Part shown: one piece after another, positions 1 through 8,971 of the stretch | Position numbering within the stretch: the stretch's first letter is position 1 | How the letters are laid out: each line of letters begins with the position of its first letter | Assembly (NCBI GenBank): GCA_910586505.1 | Contig: CAJUGV010000001.1 | Coordinates: 372,001 to 436,000, forward strand | Direction of reading: 5' to 3' | Length of the DNA: 64,000 nt | Origin: an uncultured Paraprevotella sp. | GTDB taxonomy: Bacteria; Bacteroidota; Bacteroidia; Bacteroidales; Bacteroidaceae | The notes under the pieces: model-generated | Database searches by the model: none | Told to the model about the DNA's origin: nothing | What the model saw: the letters and a program-made list of their open reading frames with translations, nothing else | Position numbers and translations under genes: made by a program

Positions 1-1685
1 ACGGCGTTGCCGATGATCTCGGGATAGATGCCTGCATTCTGGTTCTCGCCCGTCATGTATTGGTTGTGGGTTTGCTGGTAGTTGGCTACGAGCATGGCGC
101 CCACATCGTGTTTGCCGTCAAAAGTACGGTTGTAGTTGACACCGGCTTCATAGAGCTGGTTGTTCACGAAGCGGTCTATTTGTTCGATGCTCACCTTGGC
201 GGTGGGATAGACGGTATTGGGGTCGGTGTCGAATGTGCCGGTCTGTTCGTCATAGGTGTAGAGCGTGACAGGCTTGTTGAAGGTTTTCTCTATACGGCTG
301 TTGTTGTCGAAGGTGGCTCTTGCATAGGCAGAGAGACCTTTCACCCAGGGCAGCTCCCAGCGCAGGTTGGCGGTGATGGTGTTCATCCGTCCGGTGTCCT
401 TGATGTATCCGCCGAGTCCCTCTACGTTGATGAGCGGATTGCTGCCGTCGATGCTGGCCATGTAGCCATTGTCGAACCGGAGTACCTGCAAGGGTGAGGA
501 GTTGTAGGCGTTGTCAAGGGTGGTATAGCTGGAATTCTTGCTTGAGGAGTTCGAACCGGTGATGTCGAGTGAGAGTACGAGCCCTTTGGTCAGTGTGGCG
601 TCAAGTTTGGCGGAGTAGTTGAGCCGGTCGCGTCCTACCCCGCTGTAGAGACCTTTGGAGTGGGTATATCCGCCCGATATGTAGTACTTCACGAACTGGT
701 TGCCGCCGTTGGCCGATACGCTGTGGGTAGTGGTGTAACCCACGTTGTCGATGTAGTCGAGCAGGTTCTCGTCTCCATACACGTTCGGATTGGAATGCGT
801 GCGTATCATGTCCAGTTGTTCGGGTGTATAGGCGGTGTAGCCTGTGGATTCGGTATTTTCCACGGCGCGGTTGAAAAGCAACGCGTAGTCGTAGGCGTTG
901 AGGAAATCAGGCAGCTGGGTGGCCTGCTGTATGTTCATCTGTCCGCGATAGTTGACGGCCACTTTCTGGTTGTCCTGTGCCCGTCGTGTCTGTACGAGAA
1001 TGACACCGTTGGCCGCCCGTGCTCCGTATACGGCCGCGGCTGCGGCATCTTTGAGTATGGAAATGCTTTCGATATCGTCCGGATTGAGGTCGGAAAGGCG
1101 CATTTCGCCGTCAGAGGTGTTTGTGCCGAAGCGCGGTACTCCGTCGATGACCAGCAGCGGGGCCTTGTTGATGCCTCGTATATGCAGGTTGGCCTCGCGT
1201 GCGCTGCTGGGGTCGCCGGTGGTCTGCATCACCTGCAGTCCGGCCACCTGTCCGTAAAGCGCCTCGTCCAGATTGGCCGTGGGCATTTTCAGCAGATCCT
1301 CGCTTTTGATGGTCTCTATCGAGCCAGTGAGCGAGGCTTTTTTCTGTGTGCCGTATCCCACGACGATGAGTTCATCGAGGTTCTGAGCGTCGTCTTCAAG
1401 GGTGACGACCAAGTTCTGCTGTCCGGGTTTTATCTTCACGGTCTGCGTCTTGTAGCCGAGGAAAGAGATAACCAGCTCCGTACCTTTTTCCGGCAGGGCG
1501 AAGTTTCCGTCGAGGTCTGTAACGGCCCCTTGCTTGTCGTTCTTCCATTTGACATGTGCGCCGATGACGGTTTCCCCTCCCCGGTCGATGACCTTTCCTT
1601 TAAGGATGGGTATGGCGTCTTGCGCCGCGAGTTGTATGGCGAGACAGCATGCGCTGAGTAGCAGCGCAGTAATTCTTTTTTTCAT
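1..1685 (-). CDS. SusC/RagA-family TonB-linked outer-membrane transporter, N-terminal part
   Basis: Runs off the left edge; about 561 N-terminal residues are visible of the roughly 1,000 usual for the family. It starts MKKRITALLLSACC with a signal peptide ending near LAAQ. A carboxypeptidase-regulatory-like domain (about residues 25-105) follows, then a TonB-box-like stretch containing VVGYGTQKK, then the plug with the family-typical LLVIDGVPRFG and SILKDAAAAAVYGARAANGVILV motifs, then barrel sequence. Family members import glycans or peptides across the outer membrane with a SusD lipoprotein, which would lie beyond the left edge. The start is only 14 bases after the stop of the upstream metalloprotease gene, so the two are probably co-transcribed. 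The substrate cannot be told from the sequence. Confidence 0.93.
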   Translation of the reverse strand, partial: MKKRITALLLSACCLAIQLAAQDAIPILKGKVIDRGGETVIGAHVKWKNDKQGAVTDLDGNFALPEKGTELVISFLGYKTQTVKIKPGQQNLVVTLEDDAQNLDELIVVGYGTQKKASLTGSIETIKSEDLLKMPTANLDEALYGQVAGLQVMQTTGDPSSAREANLHIRGINKAPLLVIDGVPRFGTNTSDGEMRLSDLNPDDIESISILKDAAAAAVYGARAANGVILVQTRRAQDNQKVAVNYRGQMNIQQATQLPDFLNAYDYALLFNRAVENTESTGYTAYTPEQLDMIRTHSNPNVYGDENLLDYIDNVGYTTTHSVSANGGNQFVKYYISGGYTHSKGLYSGVGRDRLNYSAKLDATLTKGLVLSLDITGSNSSSKNSSYTTLDNAYNSSPLQVLRFDNGYMASIDGSNPLINVEGLGGYIKDTGRMNTITANLRWELPWVKGLSAYARATFDNNSRIEKTFNKPVTLYTYDEQTGTFDTDPNTVYPTAKVSIEQIDRFVNNQLYEAGVNYNRTFDGKHDVGAMLVANYQQTHNQYMTGENQNAGIYPEIIGNA

Positions 1686-1699
1686 AGCTGTATGGCGTT

Positions 1700-4288
1700 T
1701 TATTTTTCTAAAATACGCTCTATGAGCATGATCTGATAGTCGTAGAAATCACGGGTCGTTCCTTTGGCCGCGGCACGGCGCGTCTTGTAGAGGCTGAGCA
1801 CTTTGCGCAGGCGTCCGGTCATGAGTGCGCCCATCTGGTCTTTCGTCAGTGTGGGTAAACCGAAGTTGATGCGTGCGAAATTTTGTCCGTGGCTCAGGCC
1901 GCAAGAGCAGAAGAAGCCGGTTCCGTCTTCGTTTTCCGTATTCTCCGCTATGCTCTCCTTTTCGCTGTGGTGGAGGCTTTTGGTTGCGGCGGAGGAAGAA
2001 ACAGGGGTGAGACCTGTGTTTCTGAGCATGAGGGAGACGGCTGTACCTTGCAGTTGCTGTTCGGCATCGGAAAGCCGGCCTCCGGTCGGTGCCTTGAAGA
2101 CCGCCGCGGTCATGTCGTCCAGATATTCTTCGAGACGGTAGTTCTGCGACGGGTCGGTGATGCCCCCTTCCTGTATGCGGTAGAGTGCTGCGGAATTGAT
2201 GAGTGCTCCGATTACCGTCGTGCGGATTTTGTCGTTTGCATTAAGGTTGATTTCAAGTTTTCCGATGAGTTCGCCGGGTGTGAGCCACAGGTCGTAGGTG
2301 CGTGCCTGTTCCAACAACCACAGCATGGCCTCCTTCTGGCGGGCGCGCGGAATGTAGTGTTTGGCAGCCGGCTTTCCGTCGCCTTGGCGCACTTCTTCAT
2401 AACGTATACCGCCGATGTAGGGGATGACGTGGCGCAGGTAGCGGTTGTACTGGTTCACTATCTCACGGTACATGTTTTCCATTTCATCGTAGCGCTCTCC
2501 GCGTTCCATATTCCATTGTTCCAGGTTTTGCATCAGTATTTTGAGGTTGCTGATGCCGTAGTTTCCGGCTTTGATATGGTCGTCGCCCAAATCTTCCGTC
2601 TGGTCGGTGGGATCTACGGTACCCATAAGCTGTTGCGCGCCGAACTCAAACATGGCGTCGTTGCTTTTCTCGGCAATCCATTGGTCGAGTGTCGGTTTTT
2701 CGTCTTCCGGAGTGCGTGCTCCGGGAATGAGGCGATACCCCCAGTTGATGGCATATATGTCGTACACGCCCAAGATGGGAGGTGTGAGTTTTACTCCCCG
2801 TTCCGGATCTCCGGGCTGTGCCACATAGTTGTTGCGTGCATAGTCCATAATACTCGGTGTGGTGCCGTAACGTTGGGTGAAAGCCGGATCGCGCAACGAG
2901 TCTACGGGAAAAGAGTAGCTGGCTCCCATGTTATGCATCAATCCCAGGGTATGTCCGATTTCGTGGGCTGCCGCATAGCGGATGGCTTCGCGCATGATGT
3001 CGTCGTCGAACACCTGGCACCGCACCCTTGGGTCGGCTGCTGCCGTCTGCACGAAGCGCCAGTTGTGGAGTAGCGAGAGTATGTTGTGATACCAGATGAC
3101 ATCGGCTGTGAGGATCTCTCCTGTGCGGGGGTCGATATGGCTGGGGCCCATGGCGTTTGCCGTGGGGGTAGCAGCATATTTGAAACAACTGTAGCGCATG
3201 TCGTCCGGGTCGAAGTTCGGATCGTTTGCGGGATAGTCCACAGCGCGTATGGCATTTTTGAATCCTGCTTTTTCGAAAGCTGTGTTCCAGTCTTCGATAC
3301 CCTGACGGATCGTGGCTCTCCACTTTTCGGGAAAGGCGGTGTCTACATAGAACACGATGGGTTTCCGGGGTTTCACCAATTCTCCGTTGAAGTATCTGTC
3401 CATGTCCTCGGGGCGCGGTTCCATTCTCCATCGGTGAATGAAAGTGCGTCGCAACAGGCGGTCCTGTTCGGTGGTGTATATACTCTTGTCGGAATAGAAG
3501 TAGCCCACGCGGTTGTCCTGCATGCGCATTGCCATGGGCTGTTGCGGCAGGGCGAAGAGCGAGCGGTGTGCAATGACGGAGTAAGGTTGTCCCAACGGTG
3601 TAAGGTTGAATGACAGACGGCTCTTTATCTCGATGTTTTCAGGAAAGCATTTGGCGCTGACAATGCCTGAGCCATCGGCGCTGAACGAACCTTTCAGCGA
3701 GGTGCCTCCTCCCAGAAGTTTTCCCAGCGGATTGTCGGCTTTGAGAGGACTGATGGATTTCTCGTTGGTGGCGAAGAAAGCCGTGACGTCTATCACGGAG
3801 CTGTTGCCATGTCGTGCCGCTATTTTGAACCCTTTCATTACAGGATCGAGGAAGTTGCGTTCGAAAGCCGGTGCCATAGGATCGCCCTCGGTCACGATGT
3901 CGGATGTTTGTACCTGATGGAAATATATGTTCCGTTCGTCTTTACTCAGGCGGATAATCAAGGGGGTGGTGGCCATCTGTCCGGCCACGAAATCGCGCGG
4001 GTTGCTTGTTTCGGCCACGCGGTTTGCCAGAATATAGGTGCGGGCGAGTGCGGAGTCCGGTATTTCGAAATAGAGTTTTCCCTCCTTGGCATTGTAGATC
4101 GTAACGAAGAGTCCCCGGCTTACGGTGGCGTTGCGGGTCAGTTTTTTATAATCGGCATTGACGGTATCTTTGACTACCGCAGCCATTATCGTCTTACTTT
4201 TTTTCTCTTTCTTTCTGGCTTCGGCAGGCATTACGGACAGAAGCGCTGCCAGAAGCAGGAGAACCATTGCTGTAGGTTTGCTCATCAT
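1700..4288 (-). CDS. Secreted zinc metalloprotease, metzincin-like (DUF5117/DUF5118-type)
   Basis: 862 residues with an N-terminal signal peptide (hydrophobic stretch ending near PAEA). Zinc site HEIGHTLGLMHN at residues 442-453, with ligands H442 and H446 and general base E443, followed by a likely Met-turn SIMDYARNN. The layout (signal, N-terminal beta domains, catalytic domain in the second half, helical C-terminus) fits the large Bacteroidetes zinc-dependent metalloproteases annotated with DUF5117, DUF5118 and DUF4953; the names are from memory, the motif is seen. A low-complexity serine- and glutamate-rich stretch carrying a CSC motif sits near residues 770-810, which looks like an insertion in the C-terminal region. 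It lies between the leucine-rich-repeat gene and a susC gene on the same strand, suggesting a locus for using host or dietary protein. Periplasmic, surface or secreted location is inferred. Confidence 0.88.
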   Translation of the reverse strand: MMSKPTAMVLLLLAALLSVMPAEARKKEKKSKTIMAAVVKDTVNADYKKLTRNATVSRGLFVTIYNAKEGKLYFEIPDSALARTYILANRVAETSNPRDFVAGQMATTPLIIRLSKDERNIYFHQVQTSDIVTEGDPMAPAFERNFLDPVMKGFKIAARHGNSSVIDVTAFFATNEKSISPLKADNPLGKLLGGGTSLKGSFSADGSGIVSAKCFPENIEIKSRLSFNLTPLGQPYSVIAHRSLFALPQQPMAMRMQDNRVGYFYSDKSIYTTEQDRLLRRTFIHRWRMEPRPEDMDRYFNGELVKPRKPIVFYVDTAFPEKWRATIRQGIEDWNTAFEKAGFKNAIRAVDYPANDPNFDPDDMRYSCFKYAATPTANAMGPSHIDPRTGEILTADVIWYHNILSLLHNWRFVQTAAADPRVRCQVFDDDIMREAIRYAAAHEIGHTLGLMHNMGASYSFPVDSLRDPAFTQRYGTTPSIMDYARNNYVAQPGDPERGVKLTPPILGVYDIYAINWGYRLIPGARTPEDEKPTLDQWIAEKSNDAMFEFGAQQLMGTVDPTDQTEDLGDDHIKAGNYGISNLKILMQNLEQWNMERGERYDEMENMYREIVNQYNRYLRHVIPYIGGIRYEEVRQGDGKPAAKHYIPRARQKEAMLWLLEQARTYDLWLTPGELIGKLEINLNANDKIRTTVIGALINSAALYRIQEGGITDPSQNYRLEEYLDDMTAAVFKAPTGGRLSDAEQQLQGTAVSLMLRNTGLTPVSSSAATKSLHHSEKESIAENTENEDGTGFFCSCGLSHGQNFARINFGLPTLTKDQMGALMTGRLRKVLSLYKTRRAAAKGTTRDFYDYQIMLIERILEK

Positions 4289-4329
4289 GTTCTTGTTTAC
4301 GGGTGATTTTTTGTATATATCAACAGGTA

Positions 4330-4368
4330 ACGGGAGGAGGACAAGACGGGGTCCTCTCCTCCTCCCGT
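4330..4368 (-). terminator. GC-rich hairpin between the LRR gene and the metalloprotease gene
   Basis: A 12-bp perfect stem (4330-4341 with 4357-4368) and 15-nt loop, 15 bases after the stop of the leucine-rich-repeat gene on the minus strand. No clear T-run follows on that strand, so it may be a partial terminator or an RNA-stabilising hairpin rather than a full stop. Confidence 0.4.
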
Positions 4369-4382
4369 AATGATGCGATAGG

Positions 4383-5771
4383 TTATTGTGCGTTTATTTT
4401 TCGGGAAATGCCGTTTACGTTTACTATATACATTCCCGGTTGGAGGCCGATGTCCAGACGGTCGGTTGAGGAAGACCGGCGGGCGACCGCCTTTCCGTTC
4501 ATGTCGTATACCTTTACATTGGCTTTTTCCGGCAGGTTATCCAGTCTGATTCTGCCGCGGCTTGCAAGGATGATCACCTCTTCGCGGGTCATGCCCGTGA
4601 TGCCATTTCCTTCCTCTATAAGGAGAGATGTTGTCCTGAACGCATTAGCTCCCGAGAATTTAGGGAAAGCATCGGTTGCCATTTCGCAGTACACGGGCTT
4701 GTTTTGTTTCTTGAGGAAGGTGAATACACCGTTCTTTACCGTGTAGTCGTTTCCGGCCGTCAGAATGTCGCCATCCTCTGTTTTCCATGTGAACGTGGTT
4801 GGATGTGTTTCCGTTGTCACGCCGCTCAGGTTGTCCTGCGCCGAAAGATCTACGGATTCTCCGACAGAGACGGACGCTGATATTGCCATGGCATTCTGAG
4901 GCGCATAGGTCAGTCCGCGAATGTTCAGGGCGGGAAGTGCGGCCAGTGTCAGATTGTTTTTGGAACAGTTGAGTGTTTTGGTCACATTGTCGGCCTTAAG
5001 GACGGATATTTGATTGTCTATGCAGAAAAGTGTGCCGAGTTTCGGACAAGCCGTCACGTCCAGTTCGGTGAGCTGGTTATTGTTCAGTGTAATGTAAGTG
5101 AGTGCCTCATTGTGTGACAGGTCAATCTCCGTAAGGTTACATGCGAAGGCATAGAGGCTGGTAAGTTGGGTGCATCCGCTCAGGTCGATATGGCCTACGG
5201 GACAATTGTTGAGCGAGAGATAGGTAAGTTCCGTATTGCTTGTCAGGTCGACGGAGGTCATCGGATTGTCTTTCGCGTCGAGGCGTTTGAGAGCCTTGCA
5301 TGCGGAAATGTCGAGAGTGGTGAGCTGATTGTTGTAACAGTTCAGCTTTTCGAGTTGGCCGTTGTGACTCAGGTCGAGTGTGGTCAATGCGTTTGTATAA
5401 ACATTCAGTTCGCGGAGTTCGGTGGCGTTTTTCACGTCCACGGCAGTTACTTTGATGCCATCGATGTGGGAGTCGCATCCGAATACGGCGATGCCGTCTC
5501 CATAGACGGAGATTTTGCCTTCTCCGGAAGGGATTCCTGTGACGGTAGTCACTGTTCCCCAGTCATCGGCCACGGCAATTTCTTCTGTCTCCCGGAGCAC
5601 TCCGTCCCCCCAGTCAATCGTCAATTTGTGTCCGGCTTTCGTGGCTGCGAAAGTAAGGTTGCGTTCACTGCCGTCGGTCTTTTCCACATGGAGGGTGAGC
5701 GAAGGCGAAGTTTGTGCGTTCGATGCCATGCCGCACATGGCAAACAGGAAATAAAGTAAATGCTTTTTCAT
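4383..5771 (-). CDS. Secreted leucine-rich-repeat protein with T9SS-like C-terminal domain
   Basis: 462 residues from the ATG at 5771, chosen because it gives a proper signal peptide (MKKHLLYFLFAMCGMASNAQ). An in-frame ATG at 5882 would add a charged 37-residue extension and lies right at the predicted transcription start. The middle (about residues 100-280) is a run of degenerate leucine-rich repeats with the LxxLxLxxNxLxxLDL rhythm. The last 75 residues resemble a type IX secretion sorting domain: VYDMNGKAV, then LQPGMYIVNVNG and a basic end. The likely role is a surface or secreted binding protein. Ligand unknown. Followed by the metalloprotease and susC genes on the same strand. Confidence 0.82.
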   Translation of the reverse strand: MKKHLLYFLFAMCGMASNAQTSPSLTLHVEKTDGSERNLTFAATKAGHKLTIDWGDGVLRETEEIAVADDWGTVTTVTGIPSGEGKISVYGDGIAVFGCDSHIDGIKVTAVDVKNATELRELNVYTNALTTLDLSHNGQLEKLNCYNNQLTTLDISACKALKRLDAKDNPMTSVDLTSNTELTYLSLNNCPVGHIDLSGCTQLTSLYAFACNLTEIDLSHNEALTYITLNNNQLTELDVTACPKLGTLFCIDNQISVLKADNVTKTLNCSKNNLTLAALPALNIRGLTYAPQNAMAISASVSVGESVDLSAQDNLSGVTTETHPTTFTWKTEDGDILTAGNDYTVKNGVFTFLKKQNKPVYCEMATDAFPKFSGANAFRTTSLLIEEGNGITGMTREEVIILASRGRIRLDNLPEKANVKVYDMNGKAVARRSSSTDRLDIGLQPGMYIVNVNGISRKINAQ

Positions 5772-5893
5772 AAATATTCTTTTGTCTGATTCTCTCAATA
5801 AACTATTCTTTTTGTCGGCTTTTTTACAAATCGGAACCACGCGGCTTCCTTTCCTGAAATCTCTCGTGCCGTCATATCGCATTTTAGATATCT

Positions 5894-5925
5894 CAAAGAT
5901 AATTAAAAGGTCTTTTCCGGCAAAA
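5894..5925 (-). promoter_or_regulatory. Bacteroidetes-type promoter for the LRR gene
   Basis: On the minus strand TTTTG (5921-5925), a 19-nt spacer and TATCTTTG (5894-5901), an exact match to the -33/-7 pattern. The transcript would begin near 5887, giving a leader of about 115 nt to the ATG at 5771. Confidence 0.7.
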
Positions 5926-6200
5926 CAAAAAGTGTGTTTTTCTGGTTTTATTCCTATAATTTGGTTTGTAAAACGCGATTTTGTTCTTCATTTTGTAAGT
6001 GTGTCTTTTCTAAAAAACGCCAAAAGCTGTTTTCCGTGCCGACGATTTGTGCCTGCACGCTTGCCGCGGCGGGCTTCATAAACCTGGCAAAAACGGTCTT
6101 GAACGAATCGGGTATATGAAAATAATGTCAGAAAAACCGTTTTTCATGAAAAAGCGGAGGAAAAAAGAAAATATTTCGCGATGTCATCTGGAAAAATGAA
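5926..6200. other. Divergent intergenic region, nothing coding seen
   Basis: Part of the 466-base gap between the divergent LRR and M6-like genes. It is T-rich on the plus strand near 5930-6010. I see no RNA gene, repeat or credible ORF here beyond the promoter elements annotated separately. Confidence 0.5.
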
Positions 6201-6208
6201 TATCTTTG
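6201..6208 (+). promoter_or_regulatory. -7 box (TATCTTTG) for the M6-like protease gene
   Basis: Exact TAnnTTTG match ending 29 bases before the ATG at 6238. No convincing TTG lies at the expected 19-21 bp spacing upstream, so only the -7 element is supported. Confidence 0.5.
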
Positions 6209-6237
6209 CGCATGTTATTATTTAAAGCCTGACGGTT

Positions 6238-8796
6238 ATGTTCGAAGTGAATTTACGTAAAAGTGTGCTTCTTCTTCTGGCGTTGCTGTGCCTGACGCCC
6301 GGCAGGGCGGAACGCAACAGGGGACGCCTGAACAATCTGGTTTGTTTCGTCCGGTTTCTCGGCGAAGAAGACGAGGACGTGTTTGAGAATCCCTTTTCGG
6401 TGTATGAGCAGTTGTTTAATGATGAAAGTGAGGGAGCCAATTCCGTATATAACTATTTCAGGGAGGCTTCTTACGGACAGCTTTTCTGGAAGAGCAGTTT
6501 CTGGCCTGTGGCCGGAAACGGAAGGGTTGTGTCTTATCGTACCGCCAACGAACGGGGATATTATAAGAAAAAAAGCAGTATCAACGAGCTGGGGTATGAA
6601 AGCGATGTCGAGAAGGCCGCACGCGAACAGGCCCTTGTGCGTGAGATAGCAGCCTGGCTGGCGCAGACGCTGCCCGAAGAAGTGGAGCTGGACGCGGATG
6701 CTGACGGTATCATTGACAATATGTGCATTGTGCTGAGCGGGCGTTCGGAGTTGGGCAACAGCCATCTGTTATGGCCGCACCGCTCCGATCTGGCGTTGCC
6801 CGACGAAAAGGCTATATATATCAGAGGAAAGAAATTGGTAGGCTATCTGATGGTGTTCGACGATGCCAACGGCTGGGCTTCGCTTGAGCCTGTGCCGTTG
6901 AATACGGGGGTGATCTGCCATGAGATGTCCCATTCTTTAGGCACGTATGACTTGTATCACGTGTCGGACGGGCTGAATCCCGTGGGAGTGTGGGACCTGA
7001 TGTCCGATAATCTGCTTGTGCCTCAACAGATGTCGGCCTATACGAAATACCGTTACTGCGGGTGGCTGGACGAAATCCCTGAGATTTCCGAGCCCGGACG
7101 GTACGAGCTTCGTCCTGTTGGAGGAAGCACGCGCGAGAATGTAGCCTATAAGATCAAGCCTGTCGGGTCTGAAGAATATTTTGTGGTGGAATATCGCCGT
7201 AAGGAAGGTCCGTTTGACAGCGGCCTTCCGGAATCCGGCATGCTGGTCTACCGCATCAATCCTGCATATACAGGCGGAAATGTGAACTATAACGGAACCA
7301 CCCGTCTGGATGAAGTCTATATCTTCCGGCCGGGCGGTACGCCGACCTCTGACGGCCATATCGGCAAAGCCGCGTTCAGTGCCGAAAGCGGGCGCACCGC
7401 ATTCGGAGGCGAGGCCGAAGTGAAACCCTTCTACAGCGACGGCAGTGTGGCGCGTTTTGCGCTGACTCAGATTTCGTCGTGCGGAGAAACCCTCTCTTTC
7501 AATCTGGAGAAGTTAGGCAATCAGATTAAATTGTCGGAAAAGGCCGTGTCGATGAACGGAGGTGCGGAAGAAAAACTCCAACTGACCGTAGAGGCCGATG
7601 TGGACTGGGTGGCGGGTGCGTTGCCCGCATGGCTGAAGCTGACTCCTCTGTCGGGCAAGGCGGGCAAGACCGCCGTGGTGCTGGAGACGCTGACCGAGAA
7701 TGCCACGCCCAGGGAGCGTGCCGCCGAAGTGGTATTCACCTCGCCTTCGGATGAATCGTTGAGAGCCGTACTGACCGTTCGTCAGTGCTCGAATGTCATC
7801 CTGCCGCCGTCGGGACTGAAGGCCCGTACGACGGAAACGGGCCTGGTGGAACTCACGTGGACGGCACCGCAAGAGGGTGCCCCCGTGCTGGCCGACGGTT
7901 TTGAGGATGTGTCGAATCCCCACGGATGGACGATACGGAATGCCGGCGACCGCGGATGGACATGGATGGAGTCTGCAAAAAGCTATTTGCCTTACGAGGG
8001 AAACTATTCCATGTATATGAAGAGTGCGTGGGAAGACCTGCATCAGGATGAATGGCTTGTCTCACCAGTGTTTGCCGATGGCCGCGAACTGACGTTCTGG
8101 AGCAAGTCCATCGCTCCGGGCAAGAACATCAGGAACCAGTTCTACTATGTGGAGGTGAGTGCGGATGGAGGCGAGACGTGGACTCCGGTGTACGACCTGG
8201 TGAAAGACTGCGATGTGCTGAATCAGTATGTGAAGATAACCATCGACCTGTCCGCCTACCGTTCCGACCGTATGCGTGTGGCTTTCCATGCCTACGATAC
8301 GAATGATATCGGCTTGTCCTACTGGTGGCAGATTGACAATGTGCGCATATCTTCCGTTCCGGAGGAGTCGCAGGTGACGGGATACGCGGTCTACCGCAAC
8401 GGCGTGAAGTTGGGCGAGACAGCGGATGCGGCCTTTACCGATGCCGCGCCGCTGAAAGGTGAGAACATCTATACCGTGTGTGCCTTGGGAAGTTTCGGCG
8501 AGACTTCCGCTTCGGAAGCGGCCGTTGTGATGTACGAACCTGTCGGGGTGGAATCTGTCGCGACAGCCTGCGGGCTGTCGGTATCGGCCGGGCAAGGGCG
8601 CATTGCGATCCGTTCGGACGAGCCTCTGGAGCGTGTGCGCTTGTTCTCGGCCGGCGGGGTGGCGGTGGCGGACGCCGCCGTCAACGGAAATGTATGTATT
8701 TTGGACACGTCCGTGTTGCGTGGCGGGTTATACGTTGTGGTCTGCACATTGCAGGAAAGCGGTTTGCCTGTCGTGAGAAAGGTTATCTTACAGTAA
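6238..8796 (+). CDS. Secreted M6-family metalloprotease with BACON and adhesin-like domains
   Basis: 852 residues. The signal peptide covers about the first 25 residues (hydrophobic core LLLLALLCL). The catalytic domain carries HEMSHSLGTYD at 228-238 (zinc ligands H228 and H232, catalytic E229), the HExxHxxGxxD pattern of M6/immune-inhibitor-A-like peptidases. A BACON-like Ig domain spans about 423-515 (VDWVAGALPAWLKLTPLSG). A jelly-roll cleaved-adhesin/choice-of-anchor domain follows at about 540-700 (GFEDVSNPHGWTI, WLVSPVF, EVSADGGETW), then a fibronectin-like segment and a C-terminal sorting-like domain ending GGLYVVVC...VRKVILQ. The domain order is typical of exported Bacteroidetes proteases that bind mucin or glycans while cutting protein. 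It stands alone as a transcription unit, with its own -7 box and terminator. Confidence 0.9.
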   Translation: MFEVNLRKSVLLLLALLCLTPGRAERNRGRLNNLVCFVRFLGEEDEDVFENPFSVYEQLFNDESEGANSVYNYFREASYGQLFWKSSFWPVAGNGRVVSYRTANERGYYKKKSSINELGYESDVEKAAREQALVREIAAWLAQTLPEEVELDADADGIIDNMCIVLSGRSELGNSHLLWPHRSDLALPDEKAIYIRGKKLVGYLMVFDDANGWASLEPVPLNTGVICHEMSHSLGTYDLYHVSDGLNPVGVWDLMSDNLLVPQQMSAYTKYRYCGWLDEIPEISEPGRYELRPVGGSTRENVAYKIKPVGSEEYFVVEYRRKEGPFDSGLPESGMLVYRINPAYTGGNVNYNGTTRLDEVYIFRPGGTPTSDGHIGKAAFSAESGRTAFGGEAEVKPFYSDGSVARFALTQISSCGETLSFNLEKLGNQIKLSEKAVSMNGGAEEKLQLTVEADVDWVAGALPAWLKLTPLSGKAGKTAVVLETLTENATPRERAAEVVFTSPSDESLRAVLTVRQCSNVILPPSGLKARTTETGLVELTWTAPQEGAPVLADGFEDVSNPHGWTIRNAGDRGWTWMESAKSYLPYEGNYSMYMKSAWEDLHQDEWLVSPVFADGRELTFWSKSIAPGKNIRNQFYYVEVSADGGETWTPVYDLVKDCDVLNQYVKITIDLSAYRSDRMRVAFHAYDTNDIGLSYWWQIDNVRISSVPEESQVTGYAVYRNGVKLGETADAAFTDAAPLKGENIYTVCALGSFGETSASEAAVVMYEPVGVESVATACGLSVSAGQGRIAIRSDEPLERVRLFSAGGVAVADAAVNGNVCILDTSVLRGGLYVVVCTLQESGLPVVRKVILQ

Positions 8797-8817
8797 AACA
8801 AATGTTTATGCTATAAG

Positions 8818-8845
8818 AAGGGCTTCCGTGCGGAAGCCCTTTTCC
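8818..8845 (+). terminator. Intrinsic terminator after the M6-like protease
   Basis: 11-bp perfect stem (8818-8828 with 8831-8841) running into TTTT, 21 bases after the stop codon. Confidence 0.85.
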
Positions 8846-8870
8846 GTGTTTCGCAGGTGCGGGAAAAAAT

Positions 8871-8924
8871 GAAGCGGAGTACCGTAAATTTTCATGAGCA
8901 TGATTTTTTATGATACTCCGCTTC
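8871..8924 (-). terminator. Second hairpin between convergent genes
   Basis: Perfect 11-bp arms (8871-8881 and 8914-8924) around a 32-nt loop. On the minus strand the stem is followed by a run of T, so it probably terminates the M16 peptidase transcript coming from the right. On the plus strand it is followed by GTTTTAT. Confidence 0.65.
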
Positions 8925-8971
8925 GTTTTATAAAATCGTGCCCATGATTTTCTCATGTCCTGAGAACGGGC

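Noticed and set aside
5772..5882. N-terminal extension of the LRR protein from ATG 5882
   Set aside because: It would bury the signal peptide behind 37 charged residues and start at the predicted transcription start.
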